Source of the DNA: Pseudoneobacillus sp042683745
Lineage (GTDB): Bacteria; Bacillota; Bacilli; Bacillales; Cytobacillaceae
Direction: 5' to 3'
DNA: 64,000 bases
Assembly (NCBI RefSeq): GCF_042683745.1
Contig: NZ_JBHUJX010000008.1
Coordinates: 434,001 to 498,000, forward strand
The position numbers and the translations under genes were made by a program. Below, piece after piece: positions 42,774 to 51,319 of this stretch (position 1 is the first letter of the stretch; the number at the start of each line of letters is the position of its first letter). Under the pieces are notes generated by a model. It saw only the letters and a list, made by a program, of their open reading frames with translations. It had not been told where the DNA came from and did not search any database.

Positions 42774-42810
42774 GAAAAAGGAAATCAGATTTACTGATTT
42801 CCTTTTTCCA
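42774..42810 (+). terminator. Terminator after ctaF
   Basis: Perfect 15-bp stem (42774-42788 with 42794-42808), core GGAAATCAG / CTGATTTCC, loop ATTTA. The right arm contains a T run. Confidence 0.85.
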
Positions 42811-42957
42811 TGTAAATACAGAAATAAGAATTTACTAGTAGAAGATAACTCTAGCAAAATTAGACTAGGATAAATTGGAAACTACGCCTGCGTTGCAGGT
42901 AATTTAATCGACTAGTATAATGTGGTTAGATTGTTAATATAAGAGGTGACCTTTAAA

Positions 42958-43863
42958 ATGTTTTCACTTGAAATGTTTGGGTTTCGTGCGCTGTGGAGTC
43001 CTAACTTCTTTCTATTTTTACTAGCTCTTTTGTTTCTATTTTTTTTCGTAACTCACCTGAAACGTAATAAGTTTGCAGACAGTGAGCCTTTGAAGCGTTC
43101 AGAAGCGGTTTTATTTACACTAACGATTGTATTATTGTATTTAACAAAAGGTGGACCGCTGGATTTAATGGGGCATTTAATGTTTTATGCTCACATGATT
43201 CAAATGGCTGTTCTATATTTAGTCATACCGCCACTATTAGTCATTAGTATACCAACGTGGTTATGGAGAAAAATTTTAAATCATAAAGTAGTTAAGCCAC
43301 TTTTTCATTTTTTCACAAAGCCATTAATTGCATTGATTATTTTTAATGGTATGTTTTCGTTTTATCATATCCCACTTATTTTTGACACGATTAAGTTAAG
43401 TATGTGGATGCACGCTAGTTACACAGCGATATTGTTTGTTTTTGCTATTGCTATGTGGTGGCCGTTAATGAATCGAATTCCTGAGTATCAATCTTTAAGT
43501 GGCTTAAAAAAGGTTGGATATGTATTTGCGGATGGTATTTTATTAACGCCAGCATGCGCACTTATTATTTTTGCAGATACTCCAATGTATGCAACTTATT
43601 CGGACCCAAGTGTATGGATGGAGGCATTAAAACTTTGTGTGCCAGCAGCTACCTTAACAACACTGAATTTAAGTGGACCAGAAGTTTTTAGTTCAATGTC
43701 TATTATTGATGACCAACAATTAGGCGGGGTCATTATGAAAATTATTCAAGAGATTGTTTATGGTGTCGTGTTAGCACAAATTTTCTTTAGTTGGTATCGA
43801 AAAGAACAAAGCGAATCCGAGGTAGATCAAAATCATTTAATGAATCCCCGATATGTGGAGTAA
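42958..43863 (+). CDS. ctaG: Cytochrome caa3 oxidase assembly factor CtaG
   Basis: Membrane protein of the Caa3_CtaG family needed for active caa3 oxidase, probably in copper delivery. It has 301 residues, seven membrane helices. Features: FGFRALWSPNFF at the N-terminus, the helix region GHLMFYAHMIQMAVLYLVIPPLLV with His/Met residues, FSFYHIPLIFD, and LTPACALIIFADTPMYATY. The ATG at 42958 has AAGAGGTGA in front; an in-frame GTG at 42946 lies in that site. It is separated from ctaF by a terminator and likely has its own promoter in the 190-base gap. Confidence 0.93.
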   Translation: MFSLEMFGFRALWSPNFFLFLLALLFLFFFVTHLKRNKFADSEPLKRSEAVLFTLTIVLLYLTKGGPLDLMGHLMFYAHMIQMAVLYLVIPPLLVISIPTWLWRKILNHKVVKPLFHFFTKPLIALIIFNGMFSFYHIPLIFDTIKLSMWMHASYTAILFVFAIAMWWPLMNRIPEYQSLSGLKKVGYVFADGILLTPACALIIFADTPMYATYSDPSVWMEALKLCVPAATLTTLNLSGPEVFSSMSIIDDQQLGGVIMKIIQEIVYGVVLAQIFFSWYRKEQSESEVDQNHLMNPRYVE

Positions 43864-43889
43864 TAGCAACTAAATTTGAATCTCATTTG

Positions 43890-43925
43890 AAAAACTCCTT
43901 TTATACTTGGGGGTTTTTTGTTTTG
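43890..43925 (+). terminator. Terminator after ctaG
   Basis: Stem AAAAACTCC / GGGGTTTTTT with G-T pairing, then GTTTTG. Confidence 0.75.
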
Positions 43926-44047
43926 TTAAAATTTATACCAAATCTTTCCGTACTTTAATCTTGAAATGCTTTATATTATAGCATAAAATTATTTAGAACT
44001 ATTGTTTTATCAAATTTATTATATTCATTTTGAAAGGACGTTTTTTT

Positions 44048-44509
44048 ATGTCGCTCCCTATATTACCCACGATTAGCACTACATTTATTGTATTAAGTGC
44101 AATCACAGTTGCCATTGGATGGAGTCAAATTAAACAACGAAAAATCGAAGCACATAAAAAAACGATGATGTTAGCAGCTGTCTTCGCATTAATCTTTTTT
44201 ATCATCTATGCTTCAAGAACGATTTTTATTGGTAATACTGCTTTTGGTGGTCCAGATAATATTAAAGTTTATTATACAACTTTTTTAATTTTCCATATTA
44301 CATTAGCGACAATTGGAGCAATATTAGGTATTGTATCTTTATATACTGGAAATAAGAACCTTTTAAATAAACATCGTAAATTAGGGCCAATAACGAGTGT
44401 TGTATGGTTTTTTACCGCTATCACTGGTGTAGCTGTATATTTACTTTTATATGTTTTTTATAAAGGTGGGGAAACAACTTCGATGATAAAGGCGATTTTG
44501 GGTTTTTAA
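44048..44509 (+). CDS. DUF420 membrane protein (YozB/CtaM-like)
   Basis: A 153-residue membrane protein with four to five helices; DUF420. N-terminus SLPILPTISTTFIVLSAITVAIGW, the IKQRKIEAHKKTMMLAA segment with a conserved His, FHITLATIGAILG and HRKLGPITSVVWFFTAITGVAVY. DUF420 proteins include S. aureus CtaM, reported to be required for aa3-type oxidase function (from memory). Its place right after ctaG supports an oxidase-assembly role. The ATG at 44048 is chosen because GAAAGGACG precedes it; a TTG at 44030 is upstream of that site. Confidence 0.85.
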   Translation: MSLPILPTISTTFIVLSAITVAIGWSQIKQRKIEAHKKTMMLAAVFALIFFIIYASRTIFIGNTAFGGPDNIKVYYTTFLIFHITLATIGAILGIVSLYTGNKNLLNKHRKLGPITSVVWFFTAITGVAVYLLLYVFYKGGETTSMIKAILGF

Positions 44510-44524
44510 TAGATAGTGTACTGA

Positions 44525-44552
44525 ACTGACATTTTTAATGTCAGTTTTTTTA
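44525..44552 (+). terminator. Terminator after the DUF420 gene
   Basis: Stem AACTGACATT / AATGTCAGTT with a short T-rich loop, followed by a run of T. Confidence 0.85.
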
Positions 44553-44616
44553 AAGGGATTTTGTTTAAAAAAAGCGAATTACTCAGTTTGACAATGATAA
44601 AAAGAGGAGAATTTAA

Positions 44617-45789
44617 ATGGAGTTAAAAGTATTAACAGAAACAGATTATCAAGCGTCTATCGAATTATCGAGCTATGCGTTTCAATATACAGTTCCTACT
44701 GAAGATATTCCAAAAGTTAAGGAAAGGCTTCGAGATCATCATGTAGTTGGATTATGGGATGATATAAAATTAGCTGCAAAATTGCATATTATTCCCCTTC
44801 ATATCGTAATGAATGGGCAGCATTGGAAGATGGGTGGAATTGCTGGTGTTGCTACCTTTCCAGAGTATAGAAGGAAAGGGCTTGTAAATGAATTAATGGC
44901 TTATTCAATAAATAAAATGAAAGAAGAAGGTCAAATTGTTTCATTACTTCATCCATTTAAAATTTCTTTTTATCGGAAATATGGTTGGGAGGTTTTCACT
45001 GAAAATCGAAAGCTTGAAATTGAGAGCAGTTTTTTAAAAATGACTCAACCGATAACAGGAAATATAAGAAGATTTTCAAAGGAAGATCATCATTCAGAAA
45101 TAGAATCCCTTTATCAAGTTTATTGCAATCGTTATAACGGGATGCTAGTAAGAGATGAAATATGGTGGAAAAATAGTGTTTATAGTGATGCACAAATAGC
45201 TTTATACTATAACGAGGAGATGCAAGCAAAAGGATATATTTTATATAATATTAAGGACCGAGTAATGGACATCCATGAAATTGTTTCACTTGACCAGAAT
45301 GCCAGGGTGCAGCTATGGAACTATATTTGCCAACATGATTCAATGGTGGATAAAGTGAAAATTCTCTTATCAGTACATGAGCCATTCCTATACTACTTAA
45401 GTGAGCCGAAGGTGAAGAATGAAGTCGAACCTTATTTTATGGCAAGAATTGTGGATGCTAAAAAGTGCCTGGAACAATATTGCTTTATTGATACAAAAGA
45501 CAAAGTTATTATTCATTTAGAGGATGAATTTGCAAAATGGAACAACGGAACCTACTTTATTACTACTGATGAAATCAAATCATTTAATGCAAAAGAAGGT
45601 AGTTATTGCCAGCATCCACCTAATCGAGGGCTAACGATGAATATAAACACTTTGTCAGCCATATTATTTGGTTATAAAAGGCCGATAGAGTTATTTGAAA
45701 TGGATTTCATTAAAGGTAACAGTGATGAAGTAAAAATATTGGATAATAAAATTCCGCGCGTGAATGGATTTTTTTACGATTATTTTTAA
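44617..45789 (+). CDS. Eis-like GNAT N-acetyltransferase
   Basis: Acetyl-CoA-dependent acetyltransferase with the Eis domain layout, 390 residues. GNAT domain 1 (~1-140) holds the acetyl-CoA loop GVATFPEYRRKGLVNELM. A second, degenerate GNAT-like domain follows (~150-285). The last ~100 residues look like the sterol-carrier (SCP2-like) domain, ending in a free carboxyl near the active site as in Eis (VNGFFYDYF). Eis proteins acetylate aminoglycosides or protein lysines; the Bacillus substrate is unknown. It is alone, with GAGGAG before the ATG. Confidence 0.85.
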   Translation: MELKVLTETDYQASIELSSYAFQYTVPTEDIPKVKERLRDHHVVGLWDDIKLAAKLHIIPLHIVMNGQHWKMGGIAGVATFPEYRRKGLVNELMAYSINKMKEEGQIVSLLHPFKISFYRKYGWEVFTENRKLEIESSFLKMTQPITGNIRRFSKEDHHSEIESLYQVYCNRYNGMLVRDEIWWKNSVYSDAQIALYYNEEMQAKGYILYNIKDRVMDIHEIVSLDQNARVQLWNYICQHDSMVDKVKILLSVHEPFLYYLSEPKVKNEVEPYFMARIVDAKKCLEQYCFIDTKDKVIIHLEDEFAKWNNGTYFITTDEIKSFNAKEGSYCQHPPNRGLTMNINTLSAILFGYKRPIELFEMDFIKGNSDEVKILDNKIPRVNGFFYDYF

Positions 45790-45796
45790 TAAAAAG

Positions 45797-45978
45797 GCTC
45801 TGTTAAAGCGCAGTGTTGTTTATTCGCACTGTTGATGGGAGCGGAAGGCGCTTGACTCCTGCGGGAGCAGCGGGACAGGTGAGACCACACAGGCGAGAAA
45901 AGCGCTGAGGAGGCTCACCGCACGCCCCGCGGAAATCAAGCGCCTGAAGCGGAAATCAACAATCTACTTTAATAGAGC
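45797..45978. repeat. GC-rich Bacillaceae-type intergenic palindromic repeat
   Basis: A GC-rich island in AT-rich DNA with nested complementary arms: GCTCTGTTAAAG with CTTTAATAGAGC (outermost, with a bulge), GTTGAT with ATCAAC, GGCGCTTGA with TCAAGCGCC, and GGTGAG with CTCACC. Contains ACTCCTGCGGGAGCAGCGGGACAG-type text that I remember as common between genes in many Bacillaceae genomes. It is unrelated to the eight-copy family above. Probably a mobile palindromic unit or structured RNA; it follows the Eis-like gene by 8 bases. Confidence 0.75.
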
Positions 45979-46009
45979 TAATAAAAAGAGGCATTTGCCT
46001 CTTTTATTA
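45979..46009 (-). terminator. Terminator for the AI-2E-type permease gene
   Basis: Stem TAATAAAAAGAGGCA / TGCCTCTTTTATTA with one bulged A and a 2-base loop, T-rich on both strands. It overlaps the last codons of the minus-strand gene. Confidence 0.75.
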
Positions 46010-47065
46010 TAATTTAAAATTTGTTTTAATTATTCCCGCTTCTATTGCTGAATTGTAAATAATAAGTAATAATGGTCCAATAATGAATCCATATATACCT
46101 AATAATTTAAAACCTAAATACATGGCAATGAGTGTTGATAGGGCAGATAATCCTATATGACTCCCCATTACTTTAGGTTCAACGGTTCGTCTGATGATAA
46201 TTAGAAAGATTGCCAAAACCGATAATTGTGTCCCAAGGCTAATATCTCCAGTTAATAGATGAAATAGCGCCCAAGGGCCAAGAATAATAATTGATCCGAT
46301 AATTGGGATAAAATCTATAATCCAGATGAATAGAGACAGGACTAGAGCAACTTTAGGTGTAATTAATAGTAATCCTATCAATGAAACAATAAAGATAATA
46401 ATACTTACTAGTAATTGAGCTTTAAAAAATCCAAATATAACAAATGACAGTCTGGAACTCATGAAATTAACTTTATCAGCCGTTTTGTCTTTAAGATGGG
46501 AGTATAGTGTTTCTCTTAATCGGGGTAAGTCCAATAAAAATAAAAATAAAGCGATTAAATAGACAATAAAGCTAACTAAATAATCTGGAATATTAGTTAA
46601 CACTGCTTTCACGTTATTTATATTTAAGTAGGCGATAATATCTTCCTTTACTTTAGTAAGAAAGCCTTGAACTTGCTTACTAATCTCATCGACAACTTCT
46701 TTTGGTAAATCTTTTGCTGCTGTAGTTAATTTTTCCTCCGCATGTACCCACTCATTGGAAATTTCAGTTATATATAAAGGAGCTTTTTGAATAATGTTAA
46801 TCGCTTCAGAAATGACTTTAGTCGTTATAAAATATCCCGATATTCCAATGAATAATAGAAAGCTTATAAAAACAAGTAGAACGGATAATCGTTGATTCAT
46901 TTTGAATTTTTTTTGCAGTAACTTTACTAGTGGTTCCAAAAATAATGCTGTAACTAAAGCGAAAATAAGTGGAACAGATACTGGTAATATCATATAGCCT
47001 AATAAGACAATCGCGATTATTCCAATTAAAATATATAAATTTCGTCGAGTAAAAATTACAGACAA
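46007..47065 (-). CDS. AI-2E family transporter (PerM/YtvI-like)
   Basis: Polytopic membrane protein of 352 residues, about eight helices. AI-2 exporter family pattern: two N-terminal helices, a soluble amphipathic helical segment near 65-150 (EWVHAEEKLTTAAKDLPKEVV), then SVLLVF-like helices and the conserved IWIIDFIPIIGSIIILGPWA and YLGFKLLGIYGFIIGPLLL. Members are proposed exporters of AI-2 or Na+(Li+)/H+ antiporters; substrate unknown here. AAAGGGG precedes the ATG on the minus strand. It is not part of the B. subtilis ylb cluster. Confidence 0.87.
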   Translation of the reverse strand: MSVIFTRRNLYILIGIIAIVLLGYMILPVSVPLIFALVTALFLEPLVKLLQKKFKMNQRLSVLLVFISFLLFIGISGYFITTKVISEAINIIQKAPLYITEISNEWVHAEEKLTTAAKDLPKEVVDEISKQVQGFLTKVKEDIIAYLNINNVKAVLTNIPDYLVSFIVYLIALFLFLLDLPRLRETLYSHLKDKTADKVNFMSSRLSFVIFGFFKAQLLVSIIIFIVSLIGLLLITPKVALVLSLFIWIIDFIPIIGSIIILGPWALFHLLTGDISLGTQLSVLAIFLIIIRRTVEPKVMGSHIGLSALSTLIAMYLGFKLLGIYGFIIGPLLLIIYNSAIEAGIIKTNFKL

Positions 47066-47247
47066 TGTAGAACCCCTTTCACAAAACTAACAATTTCTAA
47101 TAAAAGTTACATTTAAATTATAGTATGCCTTTTATGATTTATACAATATAAATAGGTGATTTCTAGAATAATATTAATAATATTATATTTATTTCAAATT
47201 AATGGTTAATACGGTTTCGAATATAGATATTAGTGTGTAAAAAAATA

Positions 47248-47272
47248 AAAAAGACGCAGTAGTTGCGTCTAA
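47248..47272 (-). terminator. Terminator after ylbA
   Basis: On the minus strand AGACGCA / TGCGTCT (47270-47264 with 47258-47252), followed by TTTTTTATTTTTTT. Confidence 0.8.
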
Positions 47273-47276
47273 ATTA

Positions 47277-47636
47277 TTACTTTGCAAATTTTTCAATTTG
47301 TCCCTTAATGTCTGTAAGGATTTTTTCACATTGACTAACAAGCGATTTAGGGAAGTTTTCTCCTTCTCCATATTCCACTCCGTGAGGGTAATAATGTTTA
47401 CCAAGTAATGGTGTCATTAATTGTATCACAGCTTTATTTGTATCGACGTCACCTTCTACAGAATGACCAAATACACGTAAATAGTAAACTCCTTCTTTAA
47501 GTTCAAATTTACGATCGTATGTAACTCGTTCATAGTCCCATTGACCTTCGCGAACTAAACCAAAATCAAGCATTACTTCATCAAGACGGTTTACGTCAGC
47601 TTTGATTTTTTCGATACCTGTGTTCTCAAATTTCAT
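47277..47636 (-). CDS. ylbA: YugN-like family protein (probable YlbA)
   Basis: Soluble 119-residue protein of the YugN-like family, unknown function. N-terminal MKFENTGIEKIKADVNRLDEVM, then FGLVREGQWDYERVTYDRKF and YYLRVFGHSVEGDV, and LLGKHYYPHGVEY. Position just before ylbB and similar length suggest YlbA; B. subtilis also has the paralogue YugN, so the exact name is uncertain. GGAGGGAC lies before the ATG on the minus strand. Confidence 0.78.
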   Translation of the reverse strand: MKFENTGIEKIKADVNRLDEVMLDFGLVREGQWDYERVTYDRKFELKEGVYYLRVFGHSVEGDVDTNKAVIQLMTPLLGKHYYPHGVEYGEGENFPKSLVSQCEKILTDIKGQIEKFAK

Positions 47637-47857
47637 AATTGTCCCTCCATTTTACACGCTAATAATAGCGTTCCCATTATTATCTCAAACTTAATAATAG
47701 TAGAAAAATGTTGAAGTTGCAATGACAAACGTTATTCATTTTAAGACAACACTCAGGAAAGTAAGGAATAGCATAAAAATACTATTTCGGGGAAACATAT
47801 TTTAGTGTTCAGATGATGATTCACTAGCACATTTAGAAAAATACAGGAGGCATACAC

Positions 47858-48295
47858 GTGGAAAATATTCGTGATATTATGACTGATGAAGTTGAATGTT
47901 GCTCTTTATTGGATAATGTGTTTGAAGTAGCATCGAAAATGAAAGAATGGAATGTAGGGGCAATTCCGATTGTCGATGGTGAGAGACTTGTGGGTATGAT
48001 TACAGATCGTGATATAGTTGTTCGCGGTGTCGCAGAAAAACACCCTGGTTCTACTAAGGTCGAGGATATTATGAGTAGTGAACATTTGGTGACAGTGTCA
48101 CCAGATACAAACACGAAAGAGGCTGCTCAATTAATGGCAAAACATCAAATCCGGAGACTTCCTGTTGTCGAAGGAGATAAACTAGTTGGAATTGTTGCAC
48201 TTGGAGATTTGGCAGTTCGTGAGTTAACAGATGATCAAGCTAAGAAAGCATTATCTGATATTTCTGAGACAGGATATAATGGACTACAACATTAA
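47858..48295 (+). CDS. ylbB: CBS-domain protein YlbB
   Basis: Stand-alone protein of two CBS domains (a Bateman pair), 145 residues, which usually senses adenine nucleotides. CBS1 about 5-60 (IRDIMTDEVECC, GAIPIVDGERLVGMITDRDI), CBS2 about 70-130 (VEDIMSSEHLVTVSP, QIRRLPVVEGDKLVGIVALGDLAVRE). No catalytic domain is attached. The GTG start has AGGAGG 12 bases upstream. Position between ylbA and ylbC as in B. subtilis. Confidence 0.92.
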   Translation: MENIRDIMTDEVECCSLLDNVFEVASKMKEWNVGAIPIVDGERLVGMITDRDIVVRGVAEKHPGSTKVEDIMSSEHLVTVSPDTNTKEAAQLMAKHQIRRLPVVEGDKLVGIVALGDLAVRELTDDQAKKALSDISETGYNGLQH

Positions 48296-48297
48296 CT

Positions 48298-48322
48298 AAG
48301 GCGCCTTAAGGCGTCTTTTACT
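48298..48322 (+). terminator. Terminator after ylbB
   Basis: Stem AAGGCGCC / GGCGTCTT with a TTAA loop and one G-T pair, then TTACTTTT. It starts right behind the stop codon. Confidence 0.75.
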
Positions 48323-48446
48323 TTTAATTCACAATATTTTTGTACAAACTTTAGATTGTTAGCTAACAAAGAAGGTTATTGATGTTATAATATTTGATAA
48401 TAATATTAATAGAAAGATTAGAAAAAGTGGGAGAGGAGGGCAACCT

Positions 48447-49520
48447 CTGCGTGGACTTATTCGTATTTTAATTTTATTGGCAATTTTTTTAACGGTTGGA
48501 TTTTATGCTAATTTTAATCAAGATAATAAAGACGAAGGATTAATACAAAATGAAAAGCCAACTTCAGAAGTTGATGATACTCTTTCAAAAACACCAAATG
48601 GGAATACTAATTATTCTTCACAAGAAAGACCAAAAGAAGGAATATCAACTTTAATAGGTAAAGATTTAAAGACTTTGGAAAAGACTTTAGGTAAACCAAT
48701 TCGAATTGATCCATCCTATTATGGTTATCAATGGTATATTTATAATACAGATTATAATCAATATCTACAGGTTGGGATAGAGAATAACAAAGTTGTTACA
48801 ATATATGCTATTGGTAAAGATTTAAATGTAGCGCCTTTCAAAATTGGACAATCAATTGAAGAAGTCTTTTCAACCGTTTTTATCGAAACGAATATAAATA
48901 TTGACCTTAATGATAGTTCCTATCGTTTTGAATTAAACGATACGGATGTCAATATGAGACCACTTATACAATTAGGAAATATTTTTGCTGAAATTTATTT
49001 TGATAAATTTACTGGTAGTCTTTCAAGTATTCGCTTTCTAGATTCACTAACATTAATTAAACAGAGGCCTTATGAATTGGTGTATCGCGGGGAGCTGATT
49101 GAACCTAAACCAATTGAAGATTTTGAGTGGGAGAAAATTGAAAAAGCGACTGAGCAACAAATATTTGATTTAACTAATATTTTGAGGCTACGTCATCATT
49201 TAAATGCAGTAGAATGGGACGAAAAGACTTCCGAAGTAGCATATGGACATAGTAAAGATATGTTTACAACAAATACATTTTCCCATACATCAAAAGAATT
49301 TGGGGAGTTATCTGATCGGTTAAAAACAGCAGATGTTTTTTACAAGCTTGCTGGGGAAAATATAGCAGCAAACTATATTGACGGACCTGCAGTAGTCGAA
49401 GGTTGGTTAAATAGCAAGGGGCATCGCGAGACACTGTTAAATAATGAATTCACCCACTTAGGTGTTGGAGTTTATCACAAGTATTACACTCAAAATTTTA
49501 TACAAAGATGGGAAGAATAA
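48447..49520 (+). CDS. ylbC: CAP-domain protein YlbC, probably with a CTG start
   Basis: Membrane-anchored extracellular protein of 357 residues. An N-terminal helix anchors it; a CAP-associated domain occupies about 65-220 (LIGKDLKTLEKTLGKPIRID, YQWYIYNTDYNQYLQVGI), and a cysteine-less CAP/SCP domain about 235-357 with LTNILRLRHHLNAVEWDEK, AYGHSKDM and GENIA. For the start, GGAGGG at 48435-48440 is ideally spaced from CTG 48447 (M-R-G-L-I-R-I-L-I-L). ATG, GTG and TTG do not occur in frame before TTG 48477, which has no ribosome site and cuts the anchor. CTG initiation is inferred. Confidence 0.85.
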   Translation: MRGLIRILILLAIFLTVGFYANFNQDNKDEGLIQNEKPTSEVDDTLSKTPNGNTNYSSQERPKEGISTLIGKDLKTLEKTLGKPIRIDPSYYGYQWYIYNTDYNQYLQVGIENNKVVTIYAIGKDLNVAPFKIGQSIEEVFSTVFIETNINIDLNDSSYRFELNDTDVNMRPLIQLGNIFAEIYFDKFTGSLSSIRFLDSLTLIKQRPYELVYRGELIEPKPIEDFEWEKIEKATEQQIFDLTNILRLRHHLNAVEWDEKTSEVAYGHSKDMFTTNTFSHTSKEFGELSDRLKTADVFYKLAGENIAANYIDGPAVVEGWLNSKGHRETLLNNEFTHLGVGVYHKYYTQNFIQRWEE

Positions 49521-49524
49521 TAAG

Positions 49525-49558
49525 ACAGAGCTTTTTATTTGAAAAGCTCTGTTTCTTT
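49525..49558. terminator. Bidirectional terminator between ylbC and the gene at 49535
   Basis: Stem ACAGAGCTTTT / AAAAGCTCTGT (49525-49535 with 49542-49552), then TTCTTTTT on the plus strand. It overlaps the end of the minus-strand gene. Confidence 0.8.
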
Positions 49559-49921
49559 TTCTTTTTCTGTAATAATTTCAAATTTTAAAAAACGAAATTG
49601 ATTTTCTTGCCAGTTTCCGTATAATCGGACAAGCTCACCGACTTTTAAGGAAATTGGTTGCATATTTTTCGTAAAAGGTGTTACCCTTGAAACTTGGATT
49701 GTCTTTGTTTCCGTCAATAGATGTATGTCAATTACTTGGATAAAGCGATGATAATAAAATCTTTTTTTCGATTCGACAATTTGAAGAATCTCACCCGAAA
49801 CGATAGCCTCTTCAATTAACTGATTGAGACTTAACCATTTTTCTTCATTTTCCTTCATATCTTTTCTAGTCACCCAATAAAAGTAAAAACATATGATGGG
49901 AATGAGAATTGCTGTAACCAT
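49535..49921 (-). CDS. Small membrane-anchored protein, unknown function
   Basis: A 128-residue protein with one N-terminal membrane helix (ILIPIICFYFYW), then a cytoplasmic or extracellular charged part. The middle and C-terminus alternate strands (SGEILQIVESKKRFYYHRFIQVIDIHLL and ISLKVGELVRLYGNW), which resembles a small beta-barrel (OB-like or NfeD-like), but I do not recognise a family. It has GAGGTAC upstream of the ATG. It may be co-transcribed with the thioesterase gene 11 bases upstream. Confidence 0.65.
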   Translation of the reverse strand: MVTAILIPIICFYFYWVTRKDMKENEEKWLSLNQLIEEAIVSGEILQIVESKKRFYYHRFIQVIDIHLLTETKTIQVSRVTPFTKNMQPISLKVGELVRLYGNWQENQFRFLKFEIITEKEKETELFK

Positions 49922-49932
49922 GAGATGTACCT

Positions 49933-50421
49933 CTATTCTTTCTTTTCAATGATGAAGAATGTTCCAGTCGCATGAGCAATTTTCCTTCCGTCGGAACGAT
50001 AAACATCTCCAGTAATAAGCATTACTTTAGTACCTTTATGACTTACTTCAGCTTTACAAGTGAGATACTCTCCTTTTCCGACAGAAATGTAATGGACATT
50101 TAATTGACTTGTGACAGCCGTGTATCCTACTGGTAAGAGAGAATTAGCTAGATTCCCCATAGCAGAATCAAGTAATGTAGCTGTTATCCCGCCATGAACA
50201 ATATTTAATGAGTTATTTAAATATGAATATAAAGGAATGGTGACCTCACAAACATGATCATTGATTGTCCGTTCCATGTGCAAAAGCCCACCGATATAAG
50301 AAGTATTTATTCCTAGTTGCTTATTTTGAACGCCTTTCAAGATATTTTTAAGATTTTCTAATTCTTCTTCATTGTCTCGTGAAATGCACTCTTCGAATAA
50401 TTGTCTAATTTCTTCCTTCAT
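49933..50421 (-). CDS. PaaI-family acyl-CoA thioesterase (hotdog fold)
   Basis: Hotdog-fold thioesterase of 162 residues. An N-terminal ~45-residue helical part precedes the hotdog domain with YLNNSLNIVHGGITATLLDSAMGNLANSLLP (HGG motif, catalytic Asp/helix) and VTSQLNVHYISVGKGEYLTCKAEVSHKGTKVMLITGDVYRSDGRKIAHATGTFFI in pieces. The usual role is release of CoA from phenylacetyl- or medium/aryl-acyl-CoA. The minus-strand ribosome site AGAGGT precedes the ATG. It is not part of the B. subtilis ylb block as I remember it. Confidence 0.85.
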   Translation of the reverse strand: MKEEIRQLFEECISRDNEEELENLKNILKGVQNKQLGINTSYIGGLLHMERTINDHVCEVTIPLYSYLNNSLNIVHGGITATLLDSAMGNLANSLLPVGYTAVTSQLNVHYISVGKGEYLTCKAEVSHKGTKVMLITGDVYRSDGRKIAHATGTFFIIEKKE

Positions 50422-50568
50422 TAGTAAACCTCTTTTCCATAATCTTTAAATATCTTATCATTTTCATTCCTTAATTTATAGACTACCATGTATGAACTTT
50501 TCACCAAATGAATGGTAGTATCATATCTTATAATAGGCGCAACCTGAATGACTCGAGGTGATTGTAAA

Positions 50569-50976
50569 ATGACTTCAAAAAAACAACATCCAAATGTTAT
50601 TAAATTTAAGGAGTTTGTAATGAAACATCCAAAGATGACCACTGAAGTGCGAAGTGGGGTTGTAACATGGCAAGAATTATATGAAGATTGGTACTTGCTT
50701 GGTGAGGATGATCCTAGGTGGAACGAATTTAAAGAGGGCACTGTGAAAAAAGAAATGGAAGAAACGAATACTGAAAACAAATCAGACTGGATGACGCAAG
50801 TATTTGGTTACTTGAAGACAATGGATATCAATCAAATACAACAGCATATTAATCACGTAAGCCAAGCGATAGGAGCAGTTCAAGGGGTATTGTCACAATT
50901 CCAGGCGCCATCACAATCTACTGCTCGTAAAGAACCAAACCAACCTTCACATCCGTTTTCGTTTCGTAAGGATTAA
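50569..50976 (+). CDS. ylbD: YlbD spore-coat-associated protein
   Basis: Soluble 135-residue protein of the YlbD coat family. N-terminal KKQHPNVIKFKEFVMKHPKM, then GVVTWQELYEDWYLLGEDDPRWNEF, an acidic/charged linker, and a C-terminal amphipathic helix (DINQIQQHINHVSQAIGAVQGVLSQ). B. subtilis YlbD is listed as a putative coat protein. ATG 50569 has GAGGTGA in front; an in-frame ATG at 50548 lies before it. It is the first gene of ylbD-ylbE. Confidence 0.87.
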   Translation: MTSKKQHPNVIKFKEFVMKHPKMTTEVRSGVVTWQELYEDWYLLGEDDPRWNEFKEGTVKKEMEETNTENKSDWMTQVFGYLKTMDINQIQQHINHVSQAIGAVQGVLSQFQAPSQSTARKEPNQPSHPFSFRKD

Positions 50977-50988
50977 GGAGAGAATAAG

Positions 50989-51231
50989 ATGAGAATGGAA
51001 ATTTTTGAGTATCTTCAGGAAAGAAGCGATTTAAAAGAATTTATTCGGCAGCAACCGATCTGGTATAGGAAGCTGACAAGAAATCCGCAAGATTTACAAT
51101 CCTTTGAGACGGCATCTTTGCAATATTTTCGCAAAACAATTCCTGATCATGTAGAAAAATTTTCGAATAGTGTTCAAATGGCTTCGATGATGATGCATAT
51201 GTTTCAAGCGATGAATCAAAATGAATCATAA
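50989..51231 (+). CDS. ylbE: YlbE-like protein
   Basis: An 80-residue helical protein of the YlbE-like family, function unknown. Seen: FEYLQERSDLKEFIRQQPIWYRKLTRNPQDLQSFE in pieces, and a Met-rich C-terminus (MASMMMHMFQAMNQ). It begins 12 bases after ylbD with AAGGAGAG, so it is co-transcribed and probably sporulation-linked. Confidence 0.88.
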   Translation: MRMEIFEYLQERSDLKEFIRQQPIWYRKLTRNPQDLQSFETASLQYFRKTIPDHVEKFSNSVQMASMMMHMFQAMNQNES

Positions 51232-51232
51232 A

Positions 51233-51262
51233 GACTTTCTTTCATAATGAAGGAAGTCTTTT
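51233..51262 (+). terminator. Terminator after ylbE
   Basis: Imperfect stem AAGACTTTCTTTC / GAAGGAAGTCTT followed by a run of six T. Confidence 0.75.
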
Positions 51263-51319
51263 TTGATGGAGTAGAAATAAATTGAATAGCAAACAATACA
51301 AGTAAAGGAGTGATGGACA

